A DNA stretch of 64,000 bases from Halichondria panicea (lineage: Eukaryota > Porifera > Demospongiae > Suberitida > Halichondriidae). Numbering within the stretch: the first letter of the stretch is position 1; each line of letters opens with the position of its first letter. The position numbers and the translations under genes were made by a program. Below the pieces are notes generated by a model. That model saw nothing but the letters and a program-made list of their open reading frames with translations. It had not been told where the DNA came from and did no database searches. Positions 34,701 through 47,668 of the stretch are shown here, one piece after another. Location: positions 3,042,201-3,106,200 of the forward strand of contig NC_087379.1 in assembly GCF_963675165.1 (NCBI RefSeq). The letters run 5' to 3'.

Positions 34701-37700
34701 ATAGAAAAAGAAATACATGTAGGAAGTATAGAAATCGGTTAAGACAGGAAATGGGTGTGGGGAAAAATACTAATCTCTTACGCTCATTACTATACTATGG
34801 TTTGCTTCATATACGTATAAGAATTTGAACTGCTAAATCAGTTTAACCCATGGAAAAAACTAAAATTTTGATCCGAGTACCATAGCTAAGGATTACAGAT
34901 TGTGATATCTTTACAGTATTGCATGTCTTATACATGCATGTAGAACTTCAAGTTCTGGTGAGAATTGTGAGACTGACAGACCTATTAAAGAACTATACAG
35001 GATGCACAGTCACGTGCATGTAGCACAAACTTTCTTAAGGCAAAGAGTGTCCTGTAGGGAGGCCAACATAAAAATGCATGCATCTCTGAATGACTTCATA
35101 TAGAGTGACTCACTGTGACAAAAACCATTCGTACATTTACATTTAATATATACTTGGGCTGTTACATGCAGTATAAGGGGAACATATATTATTATATATA
35201 CCTGAATAGTGCCACTCTTATAACCCACGGCTATTAGTAAGCCTTTATTAGAGATGACCCAGCATCGAGGGTTATCTTCAGGTACAAGTGGCAGACTAGA
35301 GACAACTATCTCAGCTTTCGTACCATATAACACCTGCAGAACACATGCATAGAACTCACACACACATGCAAATGGATCTACTCCTGATGGAACACATCAG
35401 CAATAAAATTATTATGCATGTCTCTGCATGTACATGCACATGTAGCCTCGTTCCCAGGCCGATTTTTTCTAAGAACAGAAGGGAGAAAAATAGGCCTGGT
35501 ATTGATTTATCTAGGCATAGTTGGGAACCGGAAACAAAAGCAGATTTTTCAGAACAACACTATTGTCGACAAGGGCAGCGTTGGTCCTGTAGTCCATCAC
35601 AAAGGGCAGCAATTGATAGCAAAGAGACTTACCATACCCAGTTATAAACTAGACAAATACCGTATATATGCTTGATCAAAGGCCGCGGCTACTAAATGTT
35701 TCATTTTGCTGGCAGAGGAGGCTACAATTTGAGAGAGGCCATTGTTTAATACCTTCTATCAAAAGGCCTGGGAATAAGGCTAGTACTTATGTAGCCTCGA
35801 TTCAAGGCCGATTAAAATACGGCCTGGTACCTATTGCAGGGGTGATAGTGCGCATGCGCTTCAAATTACCCAGAATATGGGTAATCGTACTACGAACGTA
35901 AAACATCAGTAAATTATACCGGAAATTAGTCCCTTTACTAAGAATATGTTTCGTAATACTTTATCTCGAGTTCTGTGAAGCTGTGGCTTATGCTGTCTTA
36001 GAAGGCTTGAACACTAGTTTTAAGACAGAAGAGGCTCTCATCTACGTCTAGGATGGTCCTATAGCCAGATTGTCTTAGCAAGTAGCAGTTTGAGGCACCA
36101 TACACTTCCCATAGCCTGTACAGATCCAAGGTAAGACATCCTGACCATACAACCACCATAGAGGTGTAGATGAGAGCCTCTTCTGGCGTCAGACTAGTGT
36201 GAAAGCCTTCTGGAACAATACAATAGAGAGCTAAGCTGATGTACAAAGATAGAAAATAGATGAGAGAAAGAAAAAAGGGGATTCCCCAGATTCTGGTGAA
36301 ACTAACGCATGCGCACTAACACCATGCAATAGGTACCAGGCCGTATTTTAATCAGCCTGGAATCGAGGCTAGTACTTATGTAGCCTTAATTCCTGCATGC
36401 ATGCATGTGTTTCCCTTACAACTATACAATTACATCAGTTTCTGTAATTTGGATTGTAATAAAACAGGGTAAGCATCTATTAAACATTTCTGGTACTTAG
36501 GGATTTACATGTATATATGGGGTGACTGCAAAAGTGGATTACACACAGAAAGTTTAATTTCTAAGGCCAATAACGGAAACACTTGTGTAGTACGTACTTG
36601 CATTTTCTTCTCTTTAGTGACGTAGCAAACAATCAATGGTTCAAATGTTGATGCTGAGATCTCGATGAAACTGGCAGAGAATCTTCGATGGTAGATGGTG
36701 TTAGAATGAGAATCTGTTTCTTCCTTACTTCCACTCTCATCGGTTTCGTCCAAGCACATGATCTACTCAGACAAGAAATATTGGTTATGTGACTGACCCT
36801 ATAATTATAGCTGGCTATAAACCCTTATTCATTGTATTGACAATAAATTATACTTAGGCTATTGCTACTGCCAATGTATAGCAACCCAAGCATGCCTACG
36901 GCCGTACAACACAACTGCAGAGCATAAATCTCCACAAAATATCTCTAGACTAAGAGTATCTGTACGAGTACCATCACCTTAATCACTCCGTTATCAGCAG
37001 CAGACAGAATGGACTTCATAGTTGGTGAGTAAAGGACACAGTTGACGTAGTCAGAGTGTGCTGGGTAAACACGAAGCAGCCTACCTTCCGGGAGTGACCA
37101 CATCTTTACGGAACCCTCGAAATCTCCCGTCAAAAGTTGAGAGTCGCCCAGTAGGAAATTGCATGAAAATACAGCCGTATCATTACGTATGATGGTATCA
37201 CAATTACAATCTTCCACAGTCCATACCTAAAAATCATAAATGAAACTTGAGTTGATGGTTGACAGGTTACCATGCATGCATGCAGCAAGGTCTATGCTTT
37301 CTCTTCTTTTAGAACTATAATTAATAATGCTTAGCCTTAGCCATACAATTTATAGCTAACGTACTCGAGCAGTGTGGTCCAGAGAAGCAGTAGCTAAGAG
37401 TTTTCCGTCTTGGGAGAATACACAGCTTCTGATATGTGAGGTGTGGCCGGTAAAGGTTGACTGTAGCTCACCCGCCAGGTTCCATATCTGTATGCATCAG
37501 GAAAACAGAATAGCTTAAACAACTACTTTCAAATTGCATGAACTTAATACGTATACAGCCACTCATTATTGACACGCTCACAAAGTACAAAAACAGATCA
37601 TTGTGTTGAAGCGTGCTCACTTCCATGCAGGCTACATTTTCTTTAAAAATCAACATGGTTATGAGGCTAAATTGTACTTTTGCTGAAAGAACACAACACA

Positions 37701-40700
37701 GTGCAAACTGTTTTGTAGCATTGTGAGCCATAATAATACACAATACAGCCTATCTCAAAAGTCTCACTCTGACTATCCCGTTCATAGAGCCGGTAGCGAT
37801 TGTCTCTCCACTTGGAGAGAAGGCACATGCCATAACTGCCTCTCCTACTGCCTGACTGTCACTGCGGGACAAACTATGGATGGGGAGATAAGTTGGAGAC
37901 TCGGTAGGAGTGTTCGCTGGTGACAAAGCTCCAGTATGCCATCCACAACGAATCCGACCAGTCTGGGCATACCATAACTGCATACAGGGTTTTGTGCGAT
38001 TTTGTAATATCACAAAGATTCAGCTTTAAAAATCAGCTTTGGAATGCATTTATTTGTATTGTGGAATTTTACAGTTTTAGCAATTCAGTTCATAATCCCA
38101 TACTGTGACTCACCATGACAACACAGTCAACGTCAGCTGATACGACAAGAGTTTCAGTTTCATCAGGGGAAAAAGCACAGCACGTGACTCCATACTCGTG
38201 ACCTTTGAAATCTTGTACTACAGTCTTCTTGCGCACATCCCAAACCTTAACATGTGCATAACTAAATTAAATATATAAAGTGTACACAAGAGCATTTGAC
38301 TATTATAGTACATTTATACTAACGCAATACTCCTATGCACAAAGATACTAAGGCACCTTTTGTATATATATACTAAGCATATTATACCATCATGCATGCC
38401 AGCCTCACCTTAACAGTGTTGTCCTCTGATGAGGATACAGCCAATTTGCCAGAACGCAAGAGATCACAGCAGGTCACCTGATCTGTGTGACCTCTGAAGT
38501 CTGCTAACACTATACCATTAGTAGAGTGCCACAACTGTGAAGGTAGACATTACTATAGTCATTTATGATACGTACCGGTACATGTTAGATCAAGAAAGTG
38601 AGAAAAAGATGGATTGATTATTATTGGCTACCTTGACTTCATTCCCTCCACAAGAGAGAATGTTTTTTTGGTCCTGAGAGTAGCAGCACTCGCTCACCCC
38701 CTCCTTGTGGATTTTGAGCTTGAGTGTGTTGTTTTCGTTGGTGCCTGACCACTCAGTACTGCAGGGGATGAGAGTTGAATACATGATAGTTCATGCATGC
38801 ATGTGCATGGGAGACTAATCAACCACATTGAATCCCTCCTGTGTAGTCAGTCCAGTTGCCTTCTTGACTCATTGCCCCACACCACTGACATCACCATTAT
38901 TGTCGACATTAATTTTACTTATAAAACTTTGATTGCTGGGAAATATAATTATTTTAACCCTACATAATGTCATGTACACATACATGGATGCGTATGGTGT
39001 ATACACATAAGTATGCAGGACATTGATTCTGTTCATACACAACGTGCGTACAACACATTCTAAGACCATACCACGAAACTAGCTGAGTGTTTGCCCCTGT
39101 AAAGATGCCATTTTACTTACTTCTGTTGAAAGAATGAATTTTTCCTTGGTTTTTCAAGGCCCAAGGCTTGCTTGCGAATGATATTATTGTGTGGGAGGAG
39201 GATAGCTTGCTGAATGACATCGTGTGAAGAGGGACGATGGGCCAGCATGAACATGTACTCAGACAGGAACCGTTCAAACTGGCAATAACTTGTCATGAAC
39301 TATGTGAGTGTGTGTATACGTATATACAAAAGTTAGCCCAGTTTGTGTGTTAGCGCTAGCAATTTATCATCAATGCTGCATTTTACTTTTGTTGGAATCT
39401 TGCTCCTGTATCTATCGTAGGCGGAGAGATAGGTGTTAGCACCTCCATGCTGGGCCACAGCAAGGAGCCACTTGAGCTGTGTCATGAGGTTGCCAAGCAA
39501 CTCATTGCTTTCAGCTGCAGCGACATGGGATAGGAGGTTCTGGAATATGTAGTTATCGTCCTCTAGTTCAGCAAATTCTCCATGACACTTCTTATGGTAT
39601 CGCTCGACTACCCTTGCATGGATCTTCATCTATTACAATGTATATAGTTTGAGGGTGGTGTTGGTGAGAGGATGACAGGAAATAGATGTGGTATGCTTGA
39701 CAGATTGAATTGTAGATGCGATTACCAATCGACTCACAGTATGCGCATGATAATGACAGACCAAGGATCCCCTAAACAAGTTATCCATACATGCAGGCAT
39801 TGTAGGTACTATAATTTGGATTGGCCTGTTAAACAATTAACTTGTACAGAAACCGGTCTTCATGCAAATTATTTGTCGCACATCATATACCCATTGTATT
39901 GATCGCCTTATAGTAAGTATATTATATAGTGTACCCACTTGTTGCTCTTCAGTTATCAAGTGCTTGAGATAATCAAGGAAAAGGTCGTGGATCTGATAAA
40001 GCAGAGCATCTTGGTTCTCCTCTCCCGGGTTGGCCAGCTGTGCCATAGAGTACTCAACCAGCTCTGGGGGGGGGGGGGGGAGGGGGCATGAACTACAAAA
40101 TAAACACTTGCTAGTATGTATACAGTCAAGCAGAATGACAATTTCTGAGCCACTATAATTATTAATGGTCGCTTAACAGATTTGAATTTTAAATTACGAG
40201 TTGTACGTACATGTAAATACATGCACAGCAATCTGAAATATACAGAGCTAGACTTCACATTGTCTATATCAAGCAGCTAGCTTATTTCGTACTTTCCATG
40301 ATGTCCTCTGTCTCGAAGATGTCCTCATTATCCCACATAGTGCTCAGGGCCTGTCCTGTGATCACAGTGCCATAGTCCAGCACCACAAACATCTCAAAGT
40401 ATGACTTCAAATCAGGAGGCAAGTAATTGACACTGTACGTGTATACAAGTGTTTCATGGAATACTACACTGTATAAGTGGGGGTAATGAAACTGCCAATG
40501 ATAACAACACGCAAGAGTAGATAAAAGTAAGAGTGTTGAACTCCTGTAGTAAACGTGAAACAGCTTAAATTGCGACAATACACAATTTCCATAATTTATG
40601 TCATAATTATAATGATACCTGAGCTCTATGGAACCGTTGAGAGTACATTTTTTATTCTCTTTAGTGCTAGCACGAAGTACAAGGGCCTTCGTCGCCAGTT

Positions 40701-43700
40701 GTGCAGCAATTTCTTTCCATCGAGTTTCAGTATTTTTACGCTTCAAAATGGGGCAGATAAGTCCTATGGCCATGGGAGACCCACGGCAGTACTTAACGAT
40801 TTCGCCGACGTAGGTGGAGAGGGAAGAGGGGTCGGCATTCAGCCAGCTGCCCATTAAGACACGAGATTCCGTATCAGTAAGATCTAGGTTATAAATAAAC
40901 ATTTATTATCCATGCAATTTCAACACATTCTGAGCAACTTTGGCAACAGAAATTGCATATGACTGCGTTGTTGTGAATGCAGGTGCATGTAGTGATCATG
41001 ACAGCTTAATCATAATTATAGGTACTGTTAGATATTATAGAAAGACTCCTAGCTTATACCACATTGACGCCACAACACTTCATTGGTCATTCATTTCTAT
41101 GTTCATATAGTGATACATACTACTGATTTTAACATCATTCGTACAACACTCCGGTTGTGAGACGTAAAACTAGCCGAGGGTTTGGCACTAGTTTTTATGC
41201 ATGGTCATGTAGCATACATGTAAATAAGATATACCACAACTATAATAATTATACTGTATTTACTTGATTAAACGCCCGGGCGTTTATTTCATATCAAAGT
41301 CTGTAAAGGGGGCATTTAAACGAGATGGCCACTTATTCGAAATGGGTGTTTATTGGTCATGTCTACTCCAAACTCTTGCACAGCAGCAGTTATTATGCGC
41401 TTTTTGGCTGCTGCCACAGCTCTCAGCTTAAGGTTACGGTATACTAATTGCTCATGAATAATTCATAAGATATTTATTTTCTTTATTTCTTATCACTACA
41501 TTATTTTTGTAACTAGCAATGATTATCAATGAAAAGAGAACATGAAACAATGCTAGCTATTATTGTAGCTAAAAGTATCTATGTCTTATAATCCAATGAA
41601 GTGGTCTGAGGTCAGCTGGAAAAAACTGAAAATTTTAGCGTAAAGTTTTATTGACTGCATAGCTTCCAGGTTGTCTTTCTGACCAGTATTCGATGCCTAA
41701 AGACTTACTGGAGGGCGACTCGAAGAGATCTTGTTCATAGAGACCTTACAGCAAAAAATATATCCTTGTTACTACTCTACAGTCGCCATATTAGCCTACA
41801 AAAACAGCTAGAAATGGCCGTAACTTTGTTTCAACTTACTCTCTTGGGAAAAACTCTTCGAGTCGCCCTGCCCCTTTATTCGTATAATAAGAAACAGCAG
41901 ACTATACGGTAAGGAGGGGTTTCTTGATGCTTAGAATTGACGCCAAGTGACCATTGCCAGATGAGAGCCATTTTACTAGTGTACTGCATTGAACACCCAC
42001 GCAAATTTGAGCGTGGGTGGAACAGTGTACCGTAACCTTAACTTAAGTCATAGGAGTGGTGTTTCTCCCTCTGTGTTGGTATCTCTCTCTCTCTCTGCCA
42101 TCATAAAAATCTATGCTGCCATGCTTGCAACGTGCTAGTTTAGCTCCACCCACAGTGCCACGCTCATACATGAGCGATTATTTAAGATGGGCGTTTATTG
42201 ACAAGGATAGAACTTTTACCATGGGCGTTTAAACAAGATGGGCGTTTAATCAAGTAAATACGGTACTCAAAAGATATAATTATTCTCTTTGTAGGTGTGG
42301 TGCACGTTAGTTTGCCTAACCATACCTATAGGATACAGCCTAGAAAGGGTAATTATGTGGAGAAAAAAATTGTTATATTCCAGCCAACCCTCACCTTCAG
42401 ATACTGAAATATTATGGACAATTCGAGTCTGGACTTCGCTAGCAATGGCGGCATTTCGTGAGGTGATGATCACATTGCGACAGGCAGAGAAGGCCTTAGC
42501 TACTTCAGGACTCCACACATCCTCCAAGATTAACAGGGATTTTTGGCTCTTGCTCATCACCTAGTAACAGCAAATTTTAATGAGATATATCAGGGCGGCA
42601 TACCCTCGCCGCTAAAATTTGCATTCAGGTACTAGTTGTATGTCTGAGTACATGTATGTGCAAAGGCAACCCTAAAACCCACCTAATTAACAACAATTTT
42701 CCAGGTGTATGTATGACCCTGGGTTTCCATAGCCGCCGATGTTACATACTAACAGGCAAGGTTTCATCTAGGATTAGAAGTTTAGGAGGAAACATTTCGA
42801 GAAATATTTGGCCATGCCCACTTGACCACACCCCCTATTACATGCTAATGCATCACAGTAGTTACACATATCATATAGACAGTAGATTCTACCTTATGAT
42901 TGGTGGTTACATGTAGTTGAATGTGATGATATCGATGTCATTATTCTACAACATTTGGGGGGGGGGGGAAGAGAGGTTAACCCCTACCCCACTAGATGAA
43001 ACCCTGACAGTTGAAATAACAATTTAATTACCTTATTTTATTAAATTTTTCTGGGGACAGTTAGACCCTCCCTTTCAAAGCGTGGCCCTTATTTCTGTAT
43101 GACACCTGTACTGTATATTGCTGGGGTTAATTGCACACTTTCCTGCCCTCAGGCTTACCACATACAACTCAAACAACAAAATGTGCTGTGGCTAGGCCTG
43201 TGCCAAATATTCAAATTTTTTCACCTATTATTCATTCACATTTGATCAGCCTATTATTCAACTTCATCACCCTATTATTCAAATTGATGTCACCTATTAT
43301 TCACATACATCACAGCGAAACAAAACACCTATAAAATATATAGCACCAAAAAATGGATCAGGTTCTGCCATGTAAAATGTGGGTGTGTTCTGAGCTACTG
43401 CGCATGTGCAACTCAATGAATATCATTAAACTGTTTTCACAGTGCCTATTATTCAAATTGTAAAAAGACTGCCTATTATTCAAAAAATTATTCCGGAATA
43501 TTTGGCACAGGCCTAGCTGTGGCTGACATAAAAATCTCTCCCATTTCCCTGAATTGGTTTGAAAGAGGCTTAGGTTGTTTGATATTATGTAACTGTTACA
43601 TTAGAGGCAAGAACAAGTGTACTCGTTATACTGCTTCCCTATTTGTTCTATATATTTATTATAATTATACATGCAATTGTATAAACACACACACATTTTG

Positions 43701-45132
43701 CAGGTAATCAGCGGCAGCCTCCACGGTGTGACGTGGTATATGTACATCATGTACATTTTCATCCAGTCTCAAAATGAGAGTCACTAGGTTATCGAGCAAC
43801 TTGGCTTTGTCCAAGTGATGATCAGCCATGTGACCCACTTCGAACCAGTTGACCCCACCGGGGAACACTGTCCGTAGCAAATCAGCATCCCTCACTGCCT
43901 CAGCTGTTAGCACCGTCTTTCCAGTGCCACCCATGCCATGGACCACCAGCCACCTGAAAGGAAGCGGTTGAAATAATAAAATTAGGGTGCAAAGGGTACG
44001 TATGTAATTTTAGGAACCATTTTTAGATGTGAAAAGAAAGGCCATGCAAGTAGCTAGCTTGGTAGCACACGTAATGCACATACGGCAATTGAGCACCCTG
44101 CATGCCATGCAAAATCTATGACGGAAACTAGCCGAGGGGTGGTCTATCTGCACAGCCGCACTCCACCTATTGCCCATCGCGATCTCTCTGCCAATTATAT
44201 GTAAACTGTACCAACAATATTAAATCTCAAAATTGTAGTCACACATTCTTACGTGTCTCCGTTAGCCATTTTTCTGAGTTCGTTGCGGATTTTCTCAATG
44301 AGGCCTTTCCTCTCCAGGTAGACCTTGGGCTGGAGTGGCACGCGCCCTTTCTCTGTCACCTTCTTCACTGCATGAGCACAGAAAGAGTGGCTCAATAAAT
44401 TGTACAGCTCCATAGCAAAAGGAAGGCAGTTTTATGTATACATGCACACCTTTGATAAGCCTGACTTCTTTAATGCCAAGTTGATTGAAAATATACCTGG
44501 GCCAGGGAAATTTTGGACAGATTTTTCTTTATCCAACTCAGAAGTATAATTGAACGAGTGTGCTTAGTTTACCTACCATATTTCTCGTCATCCATAACTC
44601 CAGACTCCTTGGAGAGCAGCTGTCCTATTTCTTTGCATTTCTCAGAGGAGCTCAACAGTACACGTACAAAACGAGTGAAATCTGAGGAGTCCCTCTCCTC
44701 CAAAAGATATAAGAGATGTTTCGCCTGGTTCTCAACTGTATCTTTCCCTCTGTGTGTGTGGAAAGGGCGGAGATTGCAGTGTGGTAGTGAGTGTGTAGTG
44801 TAGCATTTAGAAATTACTGTTTGTGCCGTGAAAAAGGAACAATCTTTTATGGCGATTTTGTCCAGCACGTAGCAATCTAGTCTAGTATAGTGCTGGTACA
44901 AAAGCGTCATGAGATTATGATTAATTATGATTGTGTAAATTCCAGCAACAAATTGGACTCACTCAGCATCATGTTTCTGCATGTCCTGTGTATTGATAAC
45001 TCCATTTGCCACAAGTTTGGGCAGTATCTCTACTAGACAGCCACCACTCAGTGAGCTCACTATTGCCTCCCGATGAGCACGCAGCGTGGCATGGTGGCCC
45101 CCCTTCAACACTCCTTCACCGTAGCTAAACAT
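31731..45132 (-). CDS. APAF1-like: APAF1-like apoptosome protein: CARD, NB-ARC, WD40 repeats; 24 exons, 1292 aa
   Basis: Exons: 44963-45132, 44577-44749, 44253-44367, 43695-43953, 42395-42560, 40619-40883, 40293-40432, 39939-40063, 39387-39629, 39121-39278, 38632-38758, 38409-38534, 38114-38245, 37768-37977, 37365-37487, 36978-37226, 36598-36762, 35202-35333, 34416-34577, 34012-34134, 33734-33865, 33397-33519, 33104-33223 and 31731-31871; all join in frame. Residues about 10-115 are CARD-like (LRAHREAIVSSLSGGCLVEI...LLSKESGVMDDEKY). NB-ARC follows: P-loop GMGGTGKT (Lys165), Walker B-type LLILEDVW (248-255), sensor NVIITSRN, GSPMAIGL (about 329-336), then the winged/helical part ending LYQIHDLFLDYLKHL. 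From about residue 605 there are roughly 13 WD40 repeats. Length and order equal human APAF1 (1248 aa), which assembles the apoptosome and recruits a CARD caspase. Sensing of cytochrome c cannot be judged. Confidence 0.9.
32365..32701. mobile_element. MITE family G, copy 2 (TIR TACCGTACTTATTCGATTTAA)
   Basis: The left TACCGTACTTATTCGAT and right ATCGAATAAGTACGGTA ends are inverted and nearly identical. The interior matches 30982-31336. No coding capacity. It lies in the last intron of the APAF1-like gene. Confidence 0.8.
35792..36371. mobile_element. 580-bp element of family C with perfect 9-bp TSD GTACTTATG
   Basis: The ends TAGCCTCGATTCAAGGCCG and CAGCCTGGAATCGAGGCTA are inverted and flanked by GTACTTATG on both sides (35783-35791, 36372-36380). 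Inside, GAAGAGGCTCTCATCTAC (36029) and its inverted copy (36165) form a further fold-back. A related end starts at 35443. The 9-bp duplication suggests Mutator-like mobilisation. It lies in an intron of the APAF1-like gene. Confidence 0.85.
40064..40080 (-). repeat. C homopolymer serving as polypyrimidine tract
   Basis: On the minus strand about 15 C residues run directly into the AG acceptor of APAF1-like exon 8, with no T in the tract. The exon must be recognised through this pure C run. The homopolymer may vary in length. Confidence 0.75.
41254..42263. mobile_element. MITE family A, copy 2, split by a nested TTAA element
   Basis: The ends match those of 688-1054 (TTTACTTGATTAAACGCCC) and are flanked by TA. 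The interior aligns with copy 1 (CTCCAAACTCTTGCACAGCAG, TTCTCCCTCTGTGTTGG) except for a 606-bp insertion at 41432-42037. It lies in an intron of the APAF1-like NB-ARC region. Confidence 0.85.
41432..42037. mobile_element. piggyBac-like non-autonomous element (TTAA TSD, ends GGTTACGGTA)
   Basis: The ends GGTTACGGTA and TACCGTAACC are inverted and flanked by TTAA at 41428-41431 and 42038-42041. Copy 1 of the host element shows the uninterrupted site. A TTAA duplication is the signature of piggyBac. No transposase is encoded; two internal blocks GACTCGAAGA and TCTTCGAGTC are mirrored. Confidence 0.85.
43193..43515. mobile_element. hAT-like MITE (TIR TAGGCCTGTGCCAAATATTC, 8-bp TSD GCTGTGGC)
   Basis: Inverted ends TAGGCCTGTGCCAAATATTC are flanked by a perfect 8-bp duplication GCTGTGGC (43185-43192, 43516-43523). 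The interior repeats CCTATTATTCA about seven times. The TAGGxxTGTGCC end and 8-bp duplication fit hAT. It lies in the intron following the P-loop exon of the APAF1-like gene. Confidence 0.9.
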
Positions 45133-47668
45133 GTACTGTAGTCTGTATTTATAGCTAGCTAGACTGGTACAAATATTGGTCGTAGATCTACTATTATAAA
45201 ATGCAGGTGTTTTCGAGGCACTGTTGATATGCGCTATGCATGGGGCTTCCCCTCATTTGGGGCCCCCCCCCCCCCCGGGTGTTAATAGGGGGCGGGCTAT
45301 TGCCCAGGATCAACCGACATAGGCTAGGCCGGCCCCCATAGTGATTTAGAGAAGTCTTCAGTGCATCCAGTCTAGAGAGTAAAATACCATAATAATAGCC
45401 TAATAGGGGTGTGAGTAGTGGCACTCCTGGTTGTACTTATTATTAAAATGTATCTCAAGATTGGAACATTTCTAAAAAATTGTACCATTGGCCAGCTAAT
45501 CAATTACAATAGGCTACAAAAAAGTTTTAGTGGGAAATCATTTTAATGAAAATGGGGGTGATCGTATAAAAAATATGTGTAACATCAAATATCTCTGGAA
45601 CTAAAGTATTTCTGGACAATTTTTTTGTATCAAAAGTTAGACAATTTATTTAACAATTCATGTGTACACCTTAGCCGACAAGTTGCTTGAGTTCCATCGC
45701 TAAGCAAAAAGGTACCCAAAAAAACCCTGATAATTGAGAGTAGTCGCTATGCGTACTTATGTAAACTATACGAAATCATGTTAGCTAAACTATTCAGGAA
45801 TGTTGTGCCAGAGTTTCAGACCTTAGCCGACAACGATTGGTTTTTTCCATCGCTAAGCGATTGTCCACTATTGTTGTTTATTTTATAAGCCACCACATAC
45901 CTACCACCTTTGAGATATTTTATATGTAGATCTTGATCTAAGCTTCCAATACAGACAATAAAAAAAAAATACTGTGCACCTAAGCCCTTGGTCTGAGGAT
46001 AAAAATATATTGGAAAATCATTGTCCACAAATTGATCAGCAATTGTGCGAAGGAGGCTACAGAATCCTCATGCAAATGTTCAGGTGCCTCTACCGAGGAA
46101 TCAGCACCTGTGCCGGGCCGGTGCTTTTATTCAATCATCATCAGGTCACATTGAGAGTTTGGTGGACATCCCCCGACACATTTAAACTAGTGGCTCTAGT
46201 TGCTGTAAACTAAGTTAGAGTACATGTTAGGGATTGTACTAAGGACACTTCAGCTCAGCTCAGAAGATAATGGACGATTCGTGAAATTTCGATCAATATA
46301 ATACGGTACCTATTATTGTTACACATTACCCTTCAACACCCCCCAAAATATGGGATGAACATTGTGTAGCGAGGTTGCACTCCAGTGCACTAGTTAATTG
46401 GTAGAAGATTTTGAAAGAGCGATTGTAGTGTAGGTCTCTTATAAATCCCAGTGCATGGCGGTCTTGATAGAAACGACTCGGGAAGTATCAGCAAAAGCTA
46501 AAACTCCATCACTTAAAGCAGTTGTCATCCAACTCACTGAAATACAACATGCTGTTAGAACATGATAAAACAAGAAAAGTGTTGTTGAATAAACATGGGG
46601 TGTTTATGTTGCCACTTGTCATGTACTGTGTTTTTTTGTAGACTAGCTATAATTATGTTGTCTGATTATAATACTTACCGGTACTTGCTATCTAGAAACG
46701 TTGCGAGAAAAAAGATGGCAAAATTTTCATTGTGCGTTATACGATTAACTTACCGGTATACTTCCTCGATTACAGCTAGAATGCACTAGGTTAGTAGTGC
46801 TTGCAACGGACGTACACTTTTATACAACTCATTACGCTGGAAGTACTGTACAGCAATAACATGAATGACGGAAACTCTCCGTTTTTCAATCCTCCTGCCA
46901 TACTCAGACAAGGTTATAGTAGCATGAAGACTGGAGAGTGTTTAGAGGGAGCCAAAAGATCATGTGATCACATTGCGTATAGATCTACTGCAGAGGAGGT
47001 ACGACACGCATCTCGTGATCTCTCTTCAAACTTTTGACATGCTTTTTTGTGTTCCCCACAATTACTGTGACTAAGGCTTTCAGGTATAGAATAGTATACA
47101 TGTATAGTTAGACCTTGTTTCCATCATTGAACCCCAGTGAACCCCTATTCAGTTACGAGATATGTTTGCTATACGTGTTTAAAAATGAGTGCTCTATAGT
47201 TATATAGCTATGAAATGTAACATTCCACATAATACGTCAAAGCTAGCTATATAGTCTTATAGCAAGTTCAAGCTTCTTAGTTCGCCTGCATTTATTCGAC
47301 AACAAAGCTGTTTTGTGAGAAAAATCCGGTGTTGAGGCTATCGATGCTGTAAGTACACTATATACGTAGGCATCCACGAACACCGACCGACCGACTACTA
47401 TAACCCGTGGCGCCATGCACAGCCTACCTCGGGTTAATTATAGTGTGAGCAGATTTATATGCATGATTGTCTTGTAGAAATCATATCAACAAATCAATGT
47501 ATATTATAATTATTATACTGACAAGGATAATGCACGATAGACATGCAAAGTAAGACCTCCCTCTATGAATCATGCAGACCTGCTGTGTGCACTTTAATTT
47601 TGGGTTCTCAACTGAGCCCCCCCCCCCCCTCCCCTGAAAAGTGGTGATTCACTTGACATAATACACAA
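45133..47668. other. Intergenic region upstream of the APAF1-like gene
   Basis: This 2.5-kb stretch lies between the APAF1-like start and the end of the first oxidase gene, so it should contain the APAF1-like promoter. It holds a C run (about 45264-45277), a doubled phrase CCTTAGCCGACAA (45671 and 45823), a lone family D end at 46991 and a C run near 47618. A 78-codon plus ORF (46801-47037) runs into the transposon end and is probably not a gene. Confidence 0.45.

Noticed and set aside
46801-47037. 78-codon plus ORF
   Set aside because: Its C-terminal part is the translation of a lone family D transposon end (AEEVRHA...), and no splice or domain support exists.
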